Part shown: in pieces, positions 1 through 12,100 of the stretch
How positions within the stretch are numbered: the stretch's first letter is position 1
Layout of the letters: every line of letters begins with the position of its first letter
Assembly (NCBI GenBank): GCA_965178125.1
Contig: OZ237754.1
Coordinates: 868,001 to 932,000 of the forward strand
Reading direction: 5' to 3'
From: Bilabrum cf. latius
Lineage: Eukaryota > Bigyra: Bicosoecida > Bigyra > Bicosoecida
Length of the DNA: 64,000 nt
Made by a program: the position numbers and the translations under genes
The notes under the pieces: model-generated
The model's input: only the letters and a program-made list of their open reading frames with translations
What the model was told of the DNA's origin: nothing
Databases searched by the model: none

Positions 1-2
1 AG

Positions 3-3000
3 GAGGGCGATCCTTCGCGCGACGCCGAGGCGTGGGAGGACGATGCGCTGGCTGTGCTGGACGCCATGGAGGCCGACGGGGAGCCGGAGTCGAGGGACTG
101 GGACAAGTGGGCTAGGTCTGCGCAGCGGATGGAGCGGCTGCTCGAGTCACTATCACACGCGCGCAACATCCGCGGCGATCAATGCAAGACGTGTGAGTGG
201 CAGCACCGGCATACGGTGGCCAGAGCCCTTCTACTGCGAGGCGATACGGAGCGGTCCGCATTGCTGGTGGCCAAAGATGTGCAGCACACACTTGCGGCTC
301 GCAAGCTGGTCGTTCGATCACTGCTTCGTTTGCTGCGGGACATCGCGCAGGAAGCCTTCGATGCCATGCATCCTGACGCCAGTCCCCTGGTGGAATGCTT
401 GGTGCGTGTTGGTGCAGCGGAGCCGCCACGCCCCACGCCGCCAATGGCGGATGCCCCTGCATCTGGTGGGGACAGATCTTCTGGTGCTCCTGATGGGGAC
501 AGAGCTGCTGGTGCCTCTAGTGGGGACAGCACTGCTGGTGGGGCGGCTGCACCAGGGCCCGCCTCAGGGGCAGGAGCGGACCCAACTCCGCCCTCTGCTT
601 CGACCGACCAATCGACTGCACACATGAAACCGCATGATTTAGCCGTGGAGTAGGCCAAGCAAGTAGCCACCTGTCTCCGGGGCTTGGTGGTTGGGCATGC
701 ACTTGGTGATGTCGGGGCACTGGCTCTTCGAGCTGCCGACGCAATCCTGAAATATGTGCGAGAGTCGGCGAGAGCAAAGCAGCGGCAGGAACTCAAGCTG
801 CTGTTCGACCGTGGACTGGGACGGGAGGATCACGCGGCCATGGGGAAGGGCATCTGCATGTTGGCAACACCTGCCGATCACGCAGTGCTACAAGAGGCAC
901 TCTTGCCTTACCTGCGCCGGGACGTGTATAATAGCCCTGCCATCTCCGCGACCAGACGAGCAGCCATCGACGTGGGCAGGGTGTCATGCGGCCTAGCTGG
1001 CCAGGAGTGGAGGATCGGGGCGCGCCCTAAAGCAGCAGCTGGAAAGGCAGCTGCTCCACAGGCTACGGCTGCCACAATCAGCGGGGCTGACGCCATGACC
1101 TTGCTCGGAGGCGCCATGCTACGCGTAGGACCTTTTCAGGATGCCAGGCCGGCGCTGGAACCAGCTGTTCATCTGCTGTGGGGCAAGGTGCTAGCTGCTT
1201 CTGGAGGCATGGATCAGGCGCTTCTGGATCAGGATTGGGGTGCCATCACGCAGCAGCTGACCCCTAGAGGTATGCTTTCCAGTTGGGACAAGGCAATGGA
1301 GAAAATGGCACGCATGGACTCCGTTGGAACTGACCATCCTGCTGACCTCACACAAGCTGGAGAGTGCAACAGCTAGCTCCTGCCAACCTGTGACGAGCTA
1401 GTGCCACCACTCGACACCAAAGCCAACCAGATGGGACTGCCCAAGCTCTCCTTCAAAGGAATCAGTATAAGGCAGGTGCGCCGAATCGAAAAGGTCATCC
1501 TGAGGCGCGTGAGCACTTCTGTTGGAGAGAGGACTGCTGCCGACGGTGGCGCTGCTACTGGTGGATGCAGTGCTGATGCTAGCAAGAGCAAGCCATCCGG
1601 CGGCACTAGGTCTAAAGCAAAAGCCGATGCCAGCACTTCACGCTGCTCTGCGTGCAGAGAGGAGTGGGGTAACCTTGAGGTGGCCTAGGCGCTGCTGGAC
1701 CTGACGATGGCCGCTAACAGCTTGGACGAGGTGGTCGGGGCTTACGTGAATGCAATGCTGTGGCTGTTACGGGAGCTATGTATCGCGTCTCAGGACGAGA
1801 GCTATGACCCGAGACGTAGGACTGGCTCGAGTGGGAGACCGAGTGGTGACGATGCCCCAGGACCGGTGGGTGCTGCCGGTAGTGCCGAGGGTAGCGCTGC
1901 ATCAGTCAAAGGGGCTCAAGCTCCAGGAAGCGATGGTGAATCTGGAGCAGCAGATGCTTCCGAACTCGCTGCTTCAGAAGGCTCCGATGAGGGCTGGTTC
2001 AACCCGATCGTTGATGCAGTCACGTCAATGTTTGGCGCAGGAGCTGGCACAAAATCGGAGGCTAGCGGGGGCGCTGAATCGGCAGGATTTGATGGTGTTG
2101 GCAGCTCTAGAGCGTAGACCGCCAGCCTTGCGGGTGGCGACAGCAGCCTGGCATTCCGCTTGGCAGCTATCAACTCGCTCCGCTTTGGCGTGATGCACCT
2201 GGCCGATGCAATCTGCGGCACAACAGCGCTCAACAGCCACCCCGGCCTGCAGATGTACGCTACCCGAGCAGCATTTGGCGCCTCAGTCGTAGCTTACCGC
2301 GCCATAGGAGGAGCTGATGGGGAAGAGGTCATCCAGCGACGGCTCAGGCAGCTCGTAGCGGCCGCTCGCCTGTGCCCCGTCTGGCGGATCCCTCCCCAGC
2401 CAGTGCATCGCATGACAGGACTTGGCGTGGCGCTATCTGCTACCATCAAGTCGTGGACTAAGGTGCTTATTGCATCTCCAGAAGAGTCCCTTCCGTGCCG
2501 ATGGGACCTGCCCCACTATCTCGCGTACTAGCTTGCTGTTTCTGGCCATTGGACTGACGAAGATGAGCCCAAGCTGCCGGGAGAAGCCTGGACCGATCAC
2601 ATCGTGCCCAGAGGAGCCAGCCGTCGGTCCGAGGGACGCCCCGACTCGACTCGTGCCATGTACACGCGTCGCCTCATCGCACTAGATGCCATGCTGTCTG
2701 CTCACAAAGACAACTTCGATGCCGTCCATGCCCGATTAGCATCTCCGTTGCTCAAGCCGCCGGCTGGGCTTGGCTACGCTGGGCCTGATGCGACTCCATT
2801 CGGCCGTCTTGCGTCTGAAGACGGGTGGTCATCCGTACGTGGTGCAGAGATCAACAAGACGACCGGCCAGATCACGATCTTTGGCACGCGTGAGGCGGGC
2901 GGCAACGTCGTGTCCACAGCAGACGTAAAGGAGGCCTTGCACATCACCTCAATGTCCGACAGCCCGCTGGTATTCTCACTAGACCAGCCAGGCGCAAGAG

Positions 3001-4964
3001 CGGCAGCACACGACCCGAAAGGCAACGCATGGTCGGACCTGCTGCTGCACCGCCACCCGTTCCACGAAATGTTCTTCATGCCGAGCGAGCTTGGTGGCAC
3101 AGGGATTTTGGATACACTATTCCAGTCGGACTACCTGCTGAAGCAATTCAGCACTGGTGTTGAAGTCAGTGCGCTGCCACCTTTTATGTGCAGACCCATG
3201 ACGTCCCTGCTGGAAGGGCTGCCTGACGATTTGCGCCACACCTTGCGCCCTTGTCACGAGCGAGGGGAGCGCAAGCACCGCACGTCCAGGTTCTGGCTTG
3301 AGCCGGGCAGCATGAATACAAAGGTCGTTGAAACGGAAGATACCGTGCGAATTTACGTGGAGGACGTCCCAATCTTGGTCAAGACACACGCGATGGCTTT
3401 CGGAAAGGACGGCGAGCTGGAGGATGCAGCGGACGGAGACGAGGACCCTGACTCACCAGAGAACACCTTCGCCAGGGATATGACGGCAAGCATGCCCCAG
3501 CTGCAGCAGTACTTCCTTCATCTCCGTCGCCTGCCGGAGGTGTTTAAGCTGTGGCTGCTGGCGAGGCAAATGGTTCGAATTGCTGCACAGTTCGACGGTG
3601 TCACGCCTGCAGAGCTGGACACGGCGGGCATCCGTGCGCGAGTGGAGACCAGCATCAGCGAGACCAACGGCCGGGTACGCTCGCAAGCCAACGAAATGGC
3701 GAGGAAAATTCGCGCTGACCCCCAGCTGCGCAAGTACCCGCGCTCGCAGGACGAGGCTGAGGTTAGCCGGGTGGTCGATGCACACCTGCAGCGGCATGCC
3801 CGCCATCAGTTCGTGCCGCAGAGCGTGCGAGATGAGCTCAAGCAGCAGGTTCGCACACAGCTTGAGGCGGCGGACGCGACAATGCTAGATGAGCTCGCTG
3901 CCGCGGTCGCTGGGATCGGAGGCAATGCTGCCAGTGCCGCTGACAAGGCTCGCGCTCGCCAATTGCTGCTGGACCTGATCACCTCCTGGCAGATTTACGC
4001 AGAGAGCAGGACCATGGCGCTGGCTGACTTCATCTACGATCGAATTAGGCCCAAACAGACCGTCGATGAAGTCGTCGCAGAAAGCACGACGCGCCTTGCC
4101 GGGGAATTGTAGCGCATCGGACAGAAGATAAACGAGTAGCTCGGGGCAGTGGGGGTGACGATATCCTCCAAAGCTGTGAGACAGAGTTCAGCAACCCCCC
4201 CGGTCACTGGTCTGTGGGTCCCTGCTGCAGTGGGCAAGACAGGGTCTGGAGTCGTCATCGGCGGGGTGAGAGGCGTCCCCGCGAGCGGACGAATTGGCTC
4301 CACCGCCGCAGCCGTCGGTGGAGCTACACAGTTCGGTCTCGGTGGCGGAGGCGCCCCTGCACTTAAAACTGCTTGCACCCGCACGCCTGCTAGCGGAGCC
4401 CTACCATCTGTCATGCGATCGGCCTATCGCCAGGTCATTGGTGGCGGCGGGGGAGGAGTTGGAGGTAGTGGCGGTGGTGGCGTTGGAGGTGGTAGTGGTG
4501 GTGGCGGTGGTACCAGGGGCCCCAACATACCGCTCAACTATGACTACTTTAGGCAGGCATACCCTGGATCCAGGGTGCTCTCAACAACCACCGATACTCA
4601 CCATCGCATGACATACGCCTAGGATACCGAGTCACGGTTCGCCAACGCCACTGTCTTCGAGACGCGAGTTGAATCCACTTCTCGGCACAGAGCATCTTAG
4701 ATGCGAGAGGCGACGAGGAGCCTTCGAGAACACATAGAAAATGTCGGATGGGATCGCTTCTAGCAGAATCATGGCGTTACTTTCTCTGCAGAGCAGCAGC
4801 GGGCGATCCAGAAGGGACAAGCGCAGATCACAGACTATACCTGGGACCACAGGCTTGGTGGGCAAAACATGCGGCTGCTCCCTCGAGATCTGCACTAGAG
4901 CAGGTCCCACCAGGGGTGGTGGGGGAAAAGGTGGGGAGTTCTTGGCACCAAGAACAACCCCTGA
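3..4964 (+). CDS. Large protein of unknown function, 5' end outside the window
   Basis: One frame stays open from the left edge to TGA at 4962-4964 if TAG is read as Gln; it crosses about eleven TAG codons (651, 1374, 1686, 2115, 2529, 4110, 4137, 4620 and others). With the standard code it would break into six or more unrelated pieces. The visible 1,653 residues have alternating conserved-looking and low-complexity parts: an Ala/Gly/Ser/Asp-rich stretch near residues 145-200, acidic Ser/Gly-rich linkers near 600-690, a globular part near 870-1370, and a Gly-rich tract near 1480-1510. The globular part holds a beta segment (IYVEDVPILV) followed by a helical region (FARDMTASMPQLQQYF). I have the impression of similar segments in very large proteins of animals and bacteria, but cannot name a family. 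No signal peptide can be judged because the start is missing. Being a real gene is likely; function is unknown. Confidence 0.7.
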
Positions 4965-5119
4965 TCCACAGGATGCAGATGTAGACAGCGCACCCCAGGA
5001 CACGCACACCGAGCGACTTGCTGCGTCTGGCCCTCTTGATCTGCGGTTCAGCCACGGGCTCGCGGAGGCAGTCAGAAGAGTGACTAATTTGGGTTGTCAC
5101 CATTACTTGAGCTTGAGAA

Positions 5120-6315
5120 CAGACCTGAGAGGGGGGGGGGGGGACACTGTCCCCCCCCCTTCGGCGATGAGGGGGGGGGGGGACACGTGGAGCGGATTTC
5201 CGGATCCCCTGAGAAGGGGTGTCCCCCCCCCCCCCCCCCTGCCCTCCCAAGCCGGCCAGGCGGCCTCAGCAACGTACAGGCCCTGATGCACCCTCCTTAG
5301 ACCCTATGGCAGCACCTACGTGCATGCCATACCCTATTTAGGCTCGCTTGGATGCCTAGCAGTGCTAACCTAGCACCAACAGAGCCATACCGTGTGAGGC
5401 TTGCAAGTTGCAACCGCTCGTCTTCCGATGGCTGTCCCAGCTCATCGCTGACTACAAGCAGGCAGCGTTTGCTGCGGCTCTTGCTGCTGGTGCTGCTGCT
5501 ATGGATGAGACAGACGAGGCACGTCGAGGTGTAGGGTAAGTATGAGCTGCAAGTCATCACCGAGGTGCAGGTGGGGGCTGCCATCGCCGGTACCGAGTTC
5601 ATCCACGTCGCGAGGCTGTCGTCAGCGGAGGTGGAGCGGGTCTTCTCCGTGGCAAAGGCGGCGGGGGATTTGCGCAGGGTGAGCCTGAGCGTGACACAGC
5701 ACCAGTTTGAGACCAAGTGCCGCGTGGGGCGGCGACTGTGCCTGCGGCTGCTCGCAGTGCTCGGCAAGTACCTTCGGGAAGGAGGAGTACGTGACCCAGA
5801 GGCAACCGTGGCGTAGATTGCTGACGTGCTCGATCAGTGCCTGCCACGCCACGACCTGGCGATGCAAGGCGAAGCCTATGAGGGTGAAGAGATGCTGGAC
5901 GGGATGGAGGAGGGTGACGCAGACGGGGCTGCGGCTGGGGAGGGTGGTGGTGACGGCGAGCTCTGAGCGGTATGGTGGTGAATCGACTGTGCTGGGGCAG
6001 CTGGTTCCTGGAGTTCAACTAACTGAATGATTTTCCATCTTTTCTTTCTTCCATTTCACGGCTAGTAGCCGATGGCCAAGAAATCGAGTAATACAGATTT
6101 ATTGGTTACGTTACGTTTTGCGAACTCTCCGGCATCGGCCTGAAGAGAGTAGAAAATGGCACAATGTTACTCAAAATCATCTGAAAAGCACGAATATGCC
6201 CTTAGATTTTATAATTGATGAGTGGAAGTGCCTTTTCTTGGGGGGGGGGGGACCAGGGGGTCTCAGGGAGGTGTCCCCCCCCCTGTCCCCCCCCCCCCCC
6301 CCCCTCTCAGGTCTG
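5120..6315. mobile_element. hAT-family DNA transposon, internally reduced
   Basis: The element starts with CAGACCTGAGAGGG and ends with its reverse complement, and is flanked on both sides by the same 8 bp, CTTGAGAA (5112-5119 and 6316-6323). CAG-type ends with an 8-bp target duplication are the hAT signature. Both ends run into long G or C homopolymers (5130-5240 and 6240-6303) arranged as nested inverted repeats, so the subterminal DNA can fold strongly. Only the C-terminal part of a transposase remains inside (5352-5966), so this is probably a non-autonomous derivative. It sits about 150 bp downstream of the preceding gene. Confidence 0.88.
5352..5966 (+). pseudogene. hAT transposase C-terminal fragment
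   Basis: With TAG as Gln (TAG at about 5532 and 5814) the frame is open to TGA at 5964-5966. Residues near 85-125 read LSSAEVERVFSVAK followed by DLRRVSLS, which matches the hAT dimerisation domain (the ERxFS core followed by R..RLS). An acidic Gly/Asp/Glu-rich tail follows. The RNase-H-like catalytic core and the BED finger expected upstream are absent, and codon use before about 5530 looks out of frame: another frame gives a more protein-like stretch around 5427-5535. So this is a truncated and probably frame-disrupted copy. It could still encode a short dimerisation-only protein, but nothing shows that. Confidence 0.6.
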
Positions 6316-6563
6316 CTTGAGAATATATCTACACGCGCGTTGCAATTTGCGACCAGCCGTATTGATAGTGCCAGCAAATCCACTAGTCTGTCGCGTTGCT
6401 AGCATCTAAACGTGCCTTGCACCATACCACAAGGAGTCAGCTTCCATCCTCACTGACCCGGCGGCTAGGGCGCCCCTAAACTGCTGCTGCACCACCCAAC
6501 CTACAGACAGCATTTGATGGCGTACATGTCGCGTATCGGTATATCCATACCAAAAAATGAGGT

Positions 6564-7382
6564 TCACGTGCTGCCGCCTCCCCGCTTGCGCTTGCCTCCG
6601 ATCGCCGCCGACTGCCGCGCTCCCGATCCTGCCCCTCCTCCGCTGCTGCTGCTGCTGCTGCTGCTTGCAGCCAATCTTGGCTTGGCCTTGGATCTAGAGG
6701 TGCTTTCTTTCTTTTTGGCACCGGCACCAGCACCGGTGCCCTTGCTGCCTTTTTCCTTCCCTTTGCCCTTGCCCTTGCCCTTTGCCGGTGCCGGCGGCGC
6801 CTCCTGCTCGCTCAGCCCGAGCACCTGCTCGAACTCCCCCTCCCGCAGCGGAACCACCGACAGCCTGGGAAACCGGAACAGCCCGCATTCGGGCATCTGC
6901 TCCCTCAGCTCGTCGATGGTGACCCGGCGCGCCAGGCGGGCCCCGAACCTGAGGTCCACGCAGGCCCACCGGGGCTTCTCCTCCGTACTCTTCGCGTCGT
7001 AGTACGAGTGCTTCGAGTCGAACTGCGTTGGGTCCGGATAGTCCTCTCGCTCCACCGTGCAGCGGCCCACCACGCCCGGTCTTGTTCCCCGGGCAGGGTT
7101 GCTCTCGTAGTAGAGCACTCGCTGGCCCTTGCGCATCTTGCGGAGGTTGTTCTTGGCCTGATGGTTCCGGACGCCGTCCCACTCCGTGATTGTATCTTTT
7201 TCAAAATCAAAAATGGAGTATTCGGCCGGCTCCGCCTTGACGAGCCAATCGGACGCTCCATCGAACGCGCTGACCGGAGCGCCCTTGGTCTTGCTCGGTT
7301 CGTCTTTTGCTTTACCGGCATCTCTAGCACTCTCAGTCTTGCTTGTTCTACGCTTTTTGGATGGGCTAGCGACGGCCGCCAT
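6564..7382 (-). CDS. EVE-domain protein (thymocyte nuclear protein 1-like)
   Basis: This is a 272-residue protein with ATG at 7382 and TGA stop. Residues about 45-190 are an EVE domain (PUA-like fold): WLVKAEPAEYSIFDFEKD, then EWDGVRNHQAKNNLRKMRKG, VLYYESN, the YPDPTQFD strand, PRWACVDLRF and RLSVVPL. The family binds modified bases in nucleic acid, and eukaryotic members (THYN1) are nuclear. The N-terminus (KKRRTSK) is a likely nuclear localisation signal. The C-terminal third is low complexity: KGKGKGKGKEKG, a Gly/Ala run, nine consecutive Ser, then KRKRGGG, probably a second nuclear signal or nucleic-acid-binding tail. The gene contains no TAG codon. No introns are visible. The domain call is firm; the ligand is unknown. 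Confidence 0.92.
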   Translation of the reverse strand: MAAVASPSKKRRTSKTESARDAGKAKDEPSKTKGAPVSAFDGASDWLVKAEPAEYSIFDFEKDTITEWDGVRNHQAKNNLRKMRKGQRVLYYESNPARGTRPGVVGRCTVEREDYPDPTQFDSKHSYYDAKSTEEKPRWACVDLRFGARLARRVTIDELREQMPECGLFRFPRLSVVPLREGEFEQVLGLSEQEAPPAPAKGKGKGKGKEKGSKGTGAGAGAKKKESTSRSKAKPRLAASSSSSSSSGGGAGSGARQSAAIGGKRKRGGGST

Positions 7383-8248
7383 GAGTCTCAGCTTCTGCGA
7401 TGCGCGTTTTCAGGATTGAGGTGGGGTTCGTCTGATATGAGAAAGCATCGCATGAGTGCAAGAGCGGTATTGTGGGATCTGAGCTGTCCATGCTATTTAT
7501 TTGTATCTACTTTCGAGAATGAAACCGAAATACTTGAACTTGCGGCGAGGTACTAGGTCCACTTACATTTTCAGGGCCGCGGAAACTTCGAAAAACGAGC
7601 AAGCGCTTTAGCTGATTGGCGATCTTAGTACCCAACGTAGTCAGCAGGTCAATAAATAGGAGCGCCCTTTCAGAAGAGATACTTGCAGCTTGGTCGAAGC
7701 CTACTAGTATGGTGAGCAGAAGGCCCTCGGCGCAGTGCAAAATTCCGAATGGATTGTTCGATGCATCACCAAAGGCTTATCACTTGGTTGCTACAGTAAG
7801 CGAAGACTATTATTGACTATATTGTCTCTGGAGAAGACCACCCATGCTGTGACAACATCAACTAGGCCAAACTATCGAAGCAAGATTTGGACCTAGATCG
7901 ATCATTAGTCCCGCGATACTGCCACTGCAGTGAAGACGAGGAGGATGAGAAGCTACTGCGTACTCGTTTTGGTGCGCTAACAAGCGGCAAGGCAATCATG
8001 GTGATTAGCCGTCATAGGTACATAGCATCAGTCCCACGTACTACACGAGGCGGCCAATGGCACAGGCGCACGCAAAGCATGATGGTGACCAACAGGATAG
8101 CGCGACAGGTCAGAGCCTGCTTGGCGGCAGCATGGCAACAAGCCATGGATGTAGACGCGCGTAGGCTGCTAAAGATACTGCGGGTGGGCAAACTCGCAGA
8201 TCCAATGGCACAAGTCAGCAGTATCGAGCCACAGGTGTGCAAACCTGA
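7383..8248. other. Intergenic, no supported gene
   Basis: The region upstream of the EVE gene contains only short frames without recognisable domains or consistent coding character on either strand. The first 100-200 bases probably hold the EVE gene promoter, but I see no clear core element. Confidence 0.5.
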
Positions 8249-8654
8249 CGCACGCTGCACGATGCTGCTGGCAGCGTGGAGATAGCCCGGGCGCTGCTGG
8301 CACCGGGCGAGGACCAACTGGTGAAGAATGCAGACGGGGCGACTGCACTGGAGTGGGCCGGTCGTGCCGGGGTTGGACCTGGCGTGCTTGGGGTGCTGCT
8401 GGAGGATGAGAGGAGGCGCGTGTGGTGTGGTGCTGCTCGGCCTGTTGTCAGAGGAGAGGGAGAGCGCCAGGCTGAAGGAAGCCAAGGCTCGGAATGAGGT
8501 GTCAAGAGTGATTGCCAGGTGCTTGGCACTTCGAGAGAGAGTCGAGCAGTCGAGCATTGCCGCTGAACAAGTCTTGGCACTTCGAGAGAGAGTCGAGCAG
8601 TCGAGCATTGCCGCTGAACAAGTCTAGCAGGCTAGAGTTCAGGCGCGAGGCTGA
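8249..8654 (+). pseudogene. Ankyrin-repeat gene remnant
   Basis: From 8249 the frame reads TLHDAAGSVEIARALLAPG followed by NADGATALEWAGRAGVGPG, about one and a half ankyrin repeats, and continues to TGA near 8497. Upstream it is closed by TGA at 8246-8248, and no ATG-initiated frame enters it. A neighbouring frame takes over with a charged, coiled-coil-like sequence (EERESARLKEAKARNE) that includes a perfect 17-residue duplication and runs through TAG to TGA at 8652-8654. The best explanation is a decayed 3' fragment of an ankyrin/coiled-coil gene with one frameshift. An intact small gene is less likely. Confidence 0.45.
8522..8623. repeat. Two tandem copies of a 51-bp unit
   Basis: The unit starting CTTGGCACTTCGAGAGAG occurs at 8522-8572 and again at 8573-8623 with no difference. 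51 bp equals 17 codons, so the copy keeps the coiled-coil-like frame. The identity points to a very recent duplication. Confidence 0.85.
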
Positions 8655-9161
8655 GAGTATGGCGGCGTGTCGTGTTGAGGGCTCTTTGGGAGGGAGCTGC
8701 TGCAAGCGGGCTAGCGGAACTTTATGTAGATTTTGGGTAATCCGGCTTGTGTATAGCTTGAAAGAGGGCGCGACAAAGCAGAGTTGCGCATATCGGCCTT
8801 GCGAATGGGTCCAGCTAGTGTTTGCCCTTCTTGAGTCATGGTGCTTGGCCACACAGCTACCCAATCCGTTCATTATTGCAGTAGATCGCCTGGCGTCGAC
8901 CACCACTGGACTCTTTAGCCTGCACAGCCGTGCAAGATGAATCCAGGGGCTAGAGCCAGCACGATAGCGGGAGATAGGCATGAATGCCGAATCCCAATGG
9001 CACATTCAGGAAGTGCAAACAGCCGAACTCAAGCAGCCGTGAATTCGTCTGCCCGCCAGGTCACCTCATCTGCACCTCCTCCTGTAACACATCAAGTCGT
9101 ACACACAAGCACGGCTTATAAACTTACACAATAGTGCTGGCAGCCCCGCCACCACCACACA
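8655..9161. other. Intergenic, no supported gene
   Basis: No frame here has recognisable domains. The right end carries the 3' flank of the minus-strand thrombospondin-repeat gene that ends at 9162. Confidence 0.5.
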
Positions 9162-12100
9162 TCACGCGCTGCCTGACGCGGCGTCGCTAGGCACGCTCGC
9201 ATCCTTGTCCTTGCTACGTGCGGCAGGTGCAGCAGCTGAGGTGCCAGCCGCGGCCTTGGCAGCCGGGTTCACTGCCTTGGCTGTAGCGATGGCGCCGGAC
9301 CTCGCACCATTGCTGCCCTTGCTGCCGGCGGACTGGCTCCTAGGCGAGATCGCGGCGACTCCTGCTCCGCGATAGATGGCGTTCTGCGAGCGGAAGTAAC
9401 CGGTTGCAGAGGCGCCTCCTCTGGTGTTGTTCCCTGCGGTGCGGCGCTCTGAAGGGCCGACTGCACTGCTAGGCCTCGTGGCTGCGGTAGCAGCCGAAGA
9501 ACTGGCGGGATTGCTCGTCTCACTGGCAGTTGATGATGCATCAAGGGCTGCTGCATCAGGCGTGAGTTCCGCCGGCCTCCGCAAGTAGATGTACGCGGCC
9601 ATGCCCGCCACTGCCACCGCCAGCGCCACGATCGCAGCCGAGAGCCCTCCCACGATAGCAGTGGATAGCCCATCCTCGTCACCATCGGAGCCGTTGTTGT
9701 TGTTGTTGTTGTTGGTGGTGTCGATCACCCCGGAGGTGGTGCCACCATCAGTTGCAGGAGATGCTGCGGGTGACGCAGCTGCGCTTGCCTGCGGGGTGGC
9801 CGACGGACTGGCTGCGGCGTCAGCACCAGATGCTCCACTGGATCCACCGGAGCTGGTGGTACCTCCAGTATTGCCCGAGCCAGTGGTGGAGCCTCCAGAG
9901 TCGCCGGCAGCTGTGGGAGTCTGCTGCTGCTGCAGGGGCACTAGCGTACCCGTGACGCCTTGCCTGGCCTCTAGGGACACAGTAGTTGGGTCCATGCGGC
10001 GGAGGTAGGTGCCTCGTGTCCGCAGCACGCTCGCAGGGTCCTGCACCTGCCGCTTGAGCTCAGCCGTTACGGTCTCCAGGCGCGCGCCTGCCTCGCTGCT
10101 GGAGTCGGTGTCGGAGCCGAACGTGGCACCGGAAATGGGAAGCAGGGTGAAGTTCAGCCTGGCGTGCTCGCTTCCATCCGCAGCCACGCCCTCCAGCTCG
10201 ATCGTGTCGATCCGCACACGGCGAGCTGACACGAAAAGTGCCCGGCTGAGATCGGACTGCAGGTCGTTGATGAGAGCATCGGTCGCGTCGCCGTCGCCCA
10301 GGCTCAGGCTCAGGGATCCAGCGGGCAGCTGCAGCACGGTGCTTCCATCCACGCGCGCCTCGTCCTCGCACGCGAACGCGTTGCAGGCCCTCTCCTCCGC
10401 TGGCATGGGGCCGGCGATGCTGGCTTGCTGGATGCACACGTCGACAGCCACCGCGGTAGCGTCAGCACGGCTTGTTCCCTGGGCCGAGGCCCAGCTGAGA
10501 CGGGCGCAGCCCACCTCACGCACCTGCCTGCCCCCATCACACTGCGCCGTGCACTGGCCCCACTCGCCCACGGTGTAGTAGTACACGGCATCTGGGTCGC
10601 GAGGAGGTGCCTCGCAGCCAGCACCAAAGTATCCGGGCTTGCAGTGGCACTGGCCCTGCACGCAGAGCCCGCCGTTCAGGCAGGAACGCGTAGAGCACTG
10701 GTCGCAGGTGTTGCAGTCGCGCGTCTGCATTGTCACCGGGCATGCGGAACCTTCTCCGCGCGGCGCCCGCAGCACCTGCCTCTGCCTACGCTGCACGCCG
10801 TCGGAGCAGACCGCGTCGCACTCGGACCAAGGGCCCCACGGGCCTACCTGGCAGTCGGCCATGTCCGAGAGGACCTTGATGGTGGTGTCGGGCACGGCGG
10901 TCTTTACGCCTGACCGCAGCATCAGCGCGGGGATGGCGATGTGCAGGTTCTCGTCACCGTTGGGGTTGTAGTCGGGTACGGGAGGCAGAGTCACCGTGGC
11001 TCTCGTCATGCCAAAGGAGAAGCGCACGAGATCGTCGGCAGCTTGTTCCCCGTACATGATGGCGGGCTGGGCCAGCGAGTTCCAGCCCCTCGATGAGGAC
11101 TCTCTGGCGTTGATGCCCAGCAGCAACATGTTGGGTGTCATGGTCCTCTGGTTCTTGAGCGCGTCCACGTCAGCGATCGTCAGGGTCCCGGCGTTCTTCC
11201 TCGCCTCGATCTCAGCCTCAGACACAATCGTCTCGTTCAGTCCGGCCTCGGCTCTCTGCTTGGCCGCCAGCTCGGCTGGGTCCACGAATAAGTCACAGGA
11301 CAGAGTCAGCTCCAGCTACAGACCACCGCTTCGGATCTGCTCGGCGGTCACAGTGCCGTCGCTGCCGCCGAGCAACGACCCAGATGCCTGCACGGGGAAA
11401 GCGGACAGCGCCTGCACCCGGATGGTCGCCCTGAGCGCTCCCTTGGGAGCAGCGAGCCCCACGAGAATCCTGTCTGCCTCTCTATCGTACCCATCCGTCT
11501 CCCAAATCATCATGCGCTGCTCGCCGGTCTTGTCGGGGCTGTGGGAGGCCCAGTCGGAGCTCGCCGGGCCCACTGGTGGCTCGAACCGAAGCACCGGGTC
11601 ATCGGGGGAACTCCCCGCCTTTGCCACGTGCAGGAGGAGCTCCCGGGCGGAGTCTTCCTCGTCCTGATCGGCAGTCGATGCCGCCACGGTGCACATGGGC
11701 TCTGCGTCGGTCCAGGTTGAGGTCGATGTGAGTTCCCCCAGGGCCTCCAACGTGGTCATGCAGCTCTCCTTGGCCGCTTCCACAACCGCCTCCACTCGAT
11801 CGTTGCAGATGTCATTCGACACGCACTGCAGGTGCTTGCCGTGGCACTGCGTGACCGCGTTCTTCAGCTCCGCGTACTGCGGCCTGGCACCGGTGGTGGC
11901 ACCCGGGTAGGCCTCCTTGGCAGTGTGCAGGCATCCTAGCAGCACGCTGTTGCAGGCGCCCACCCTCCTCTCCGCCTCGATGGAGCACTTCCTTCCTTCG
12001 GGCTCGAAGCTCTGTGCGCGGACGCACACACCCCGTGTGGCTGCGTTGGGCTTCTCGAAGGAGAAGAAGGCGTTCTGTCCCGGTGCCAGCGCGACCTGCT

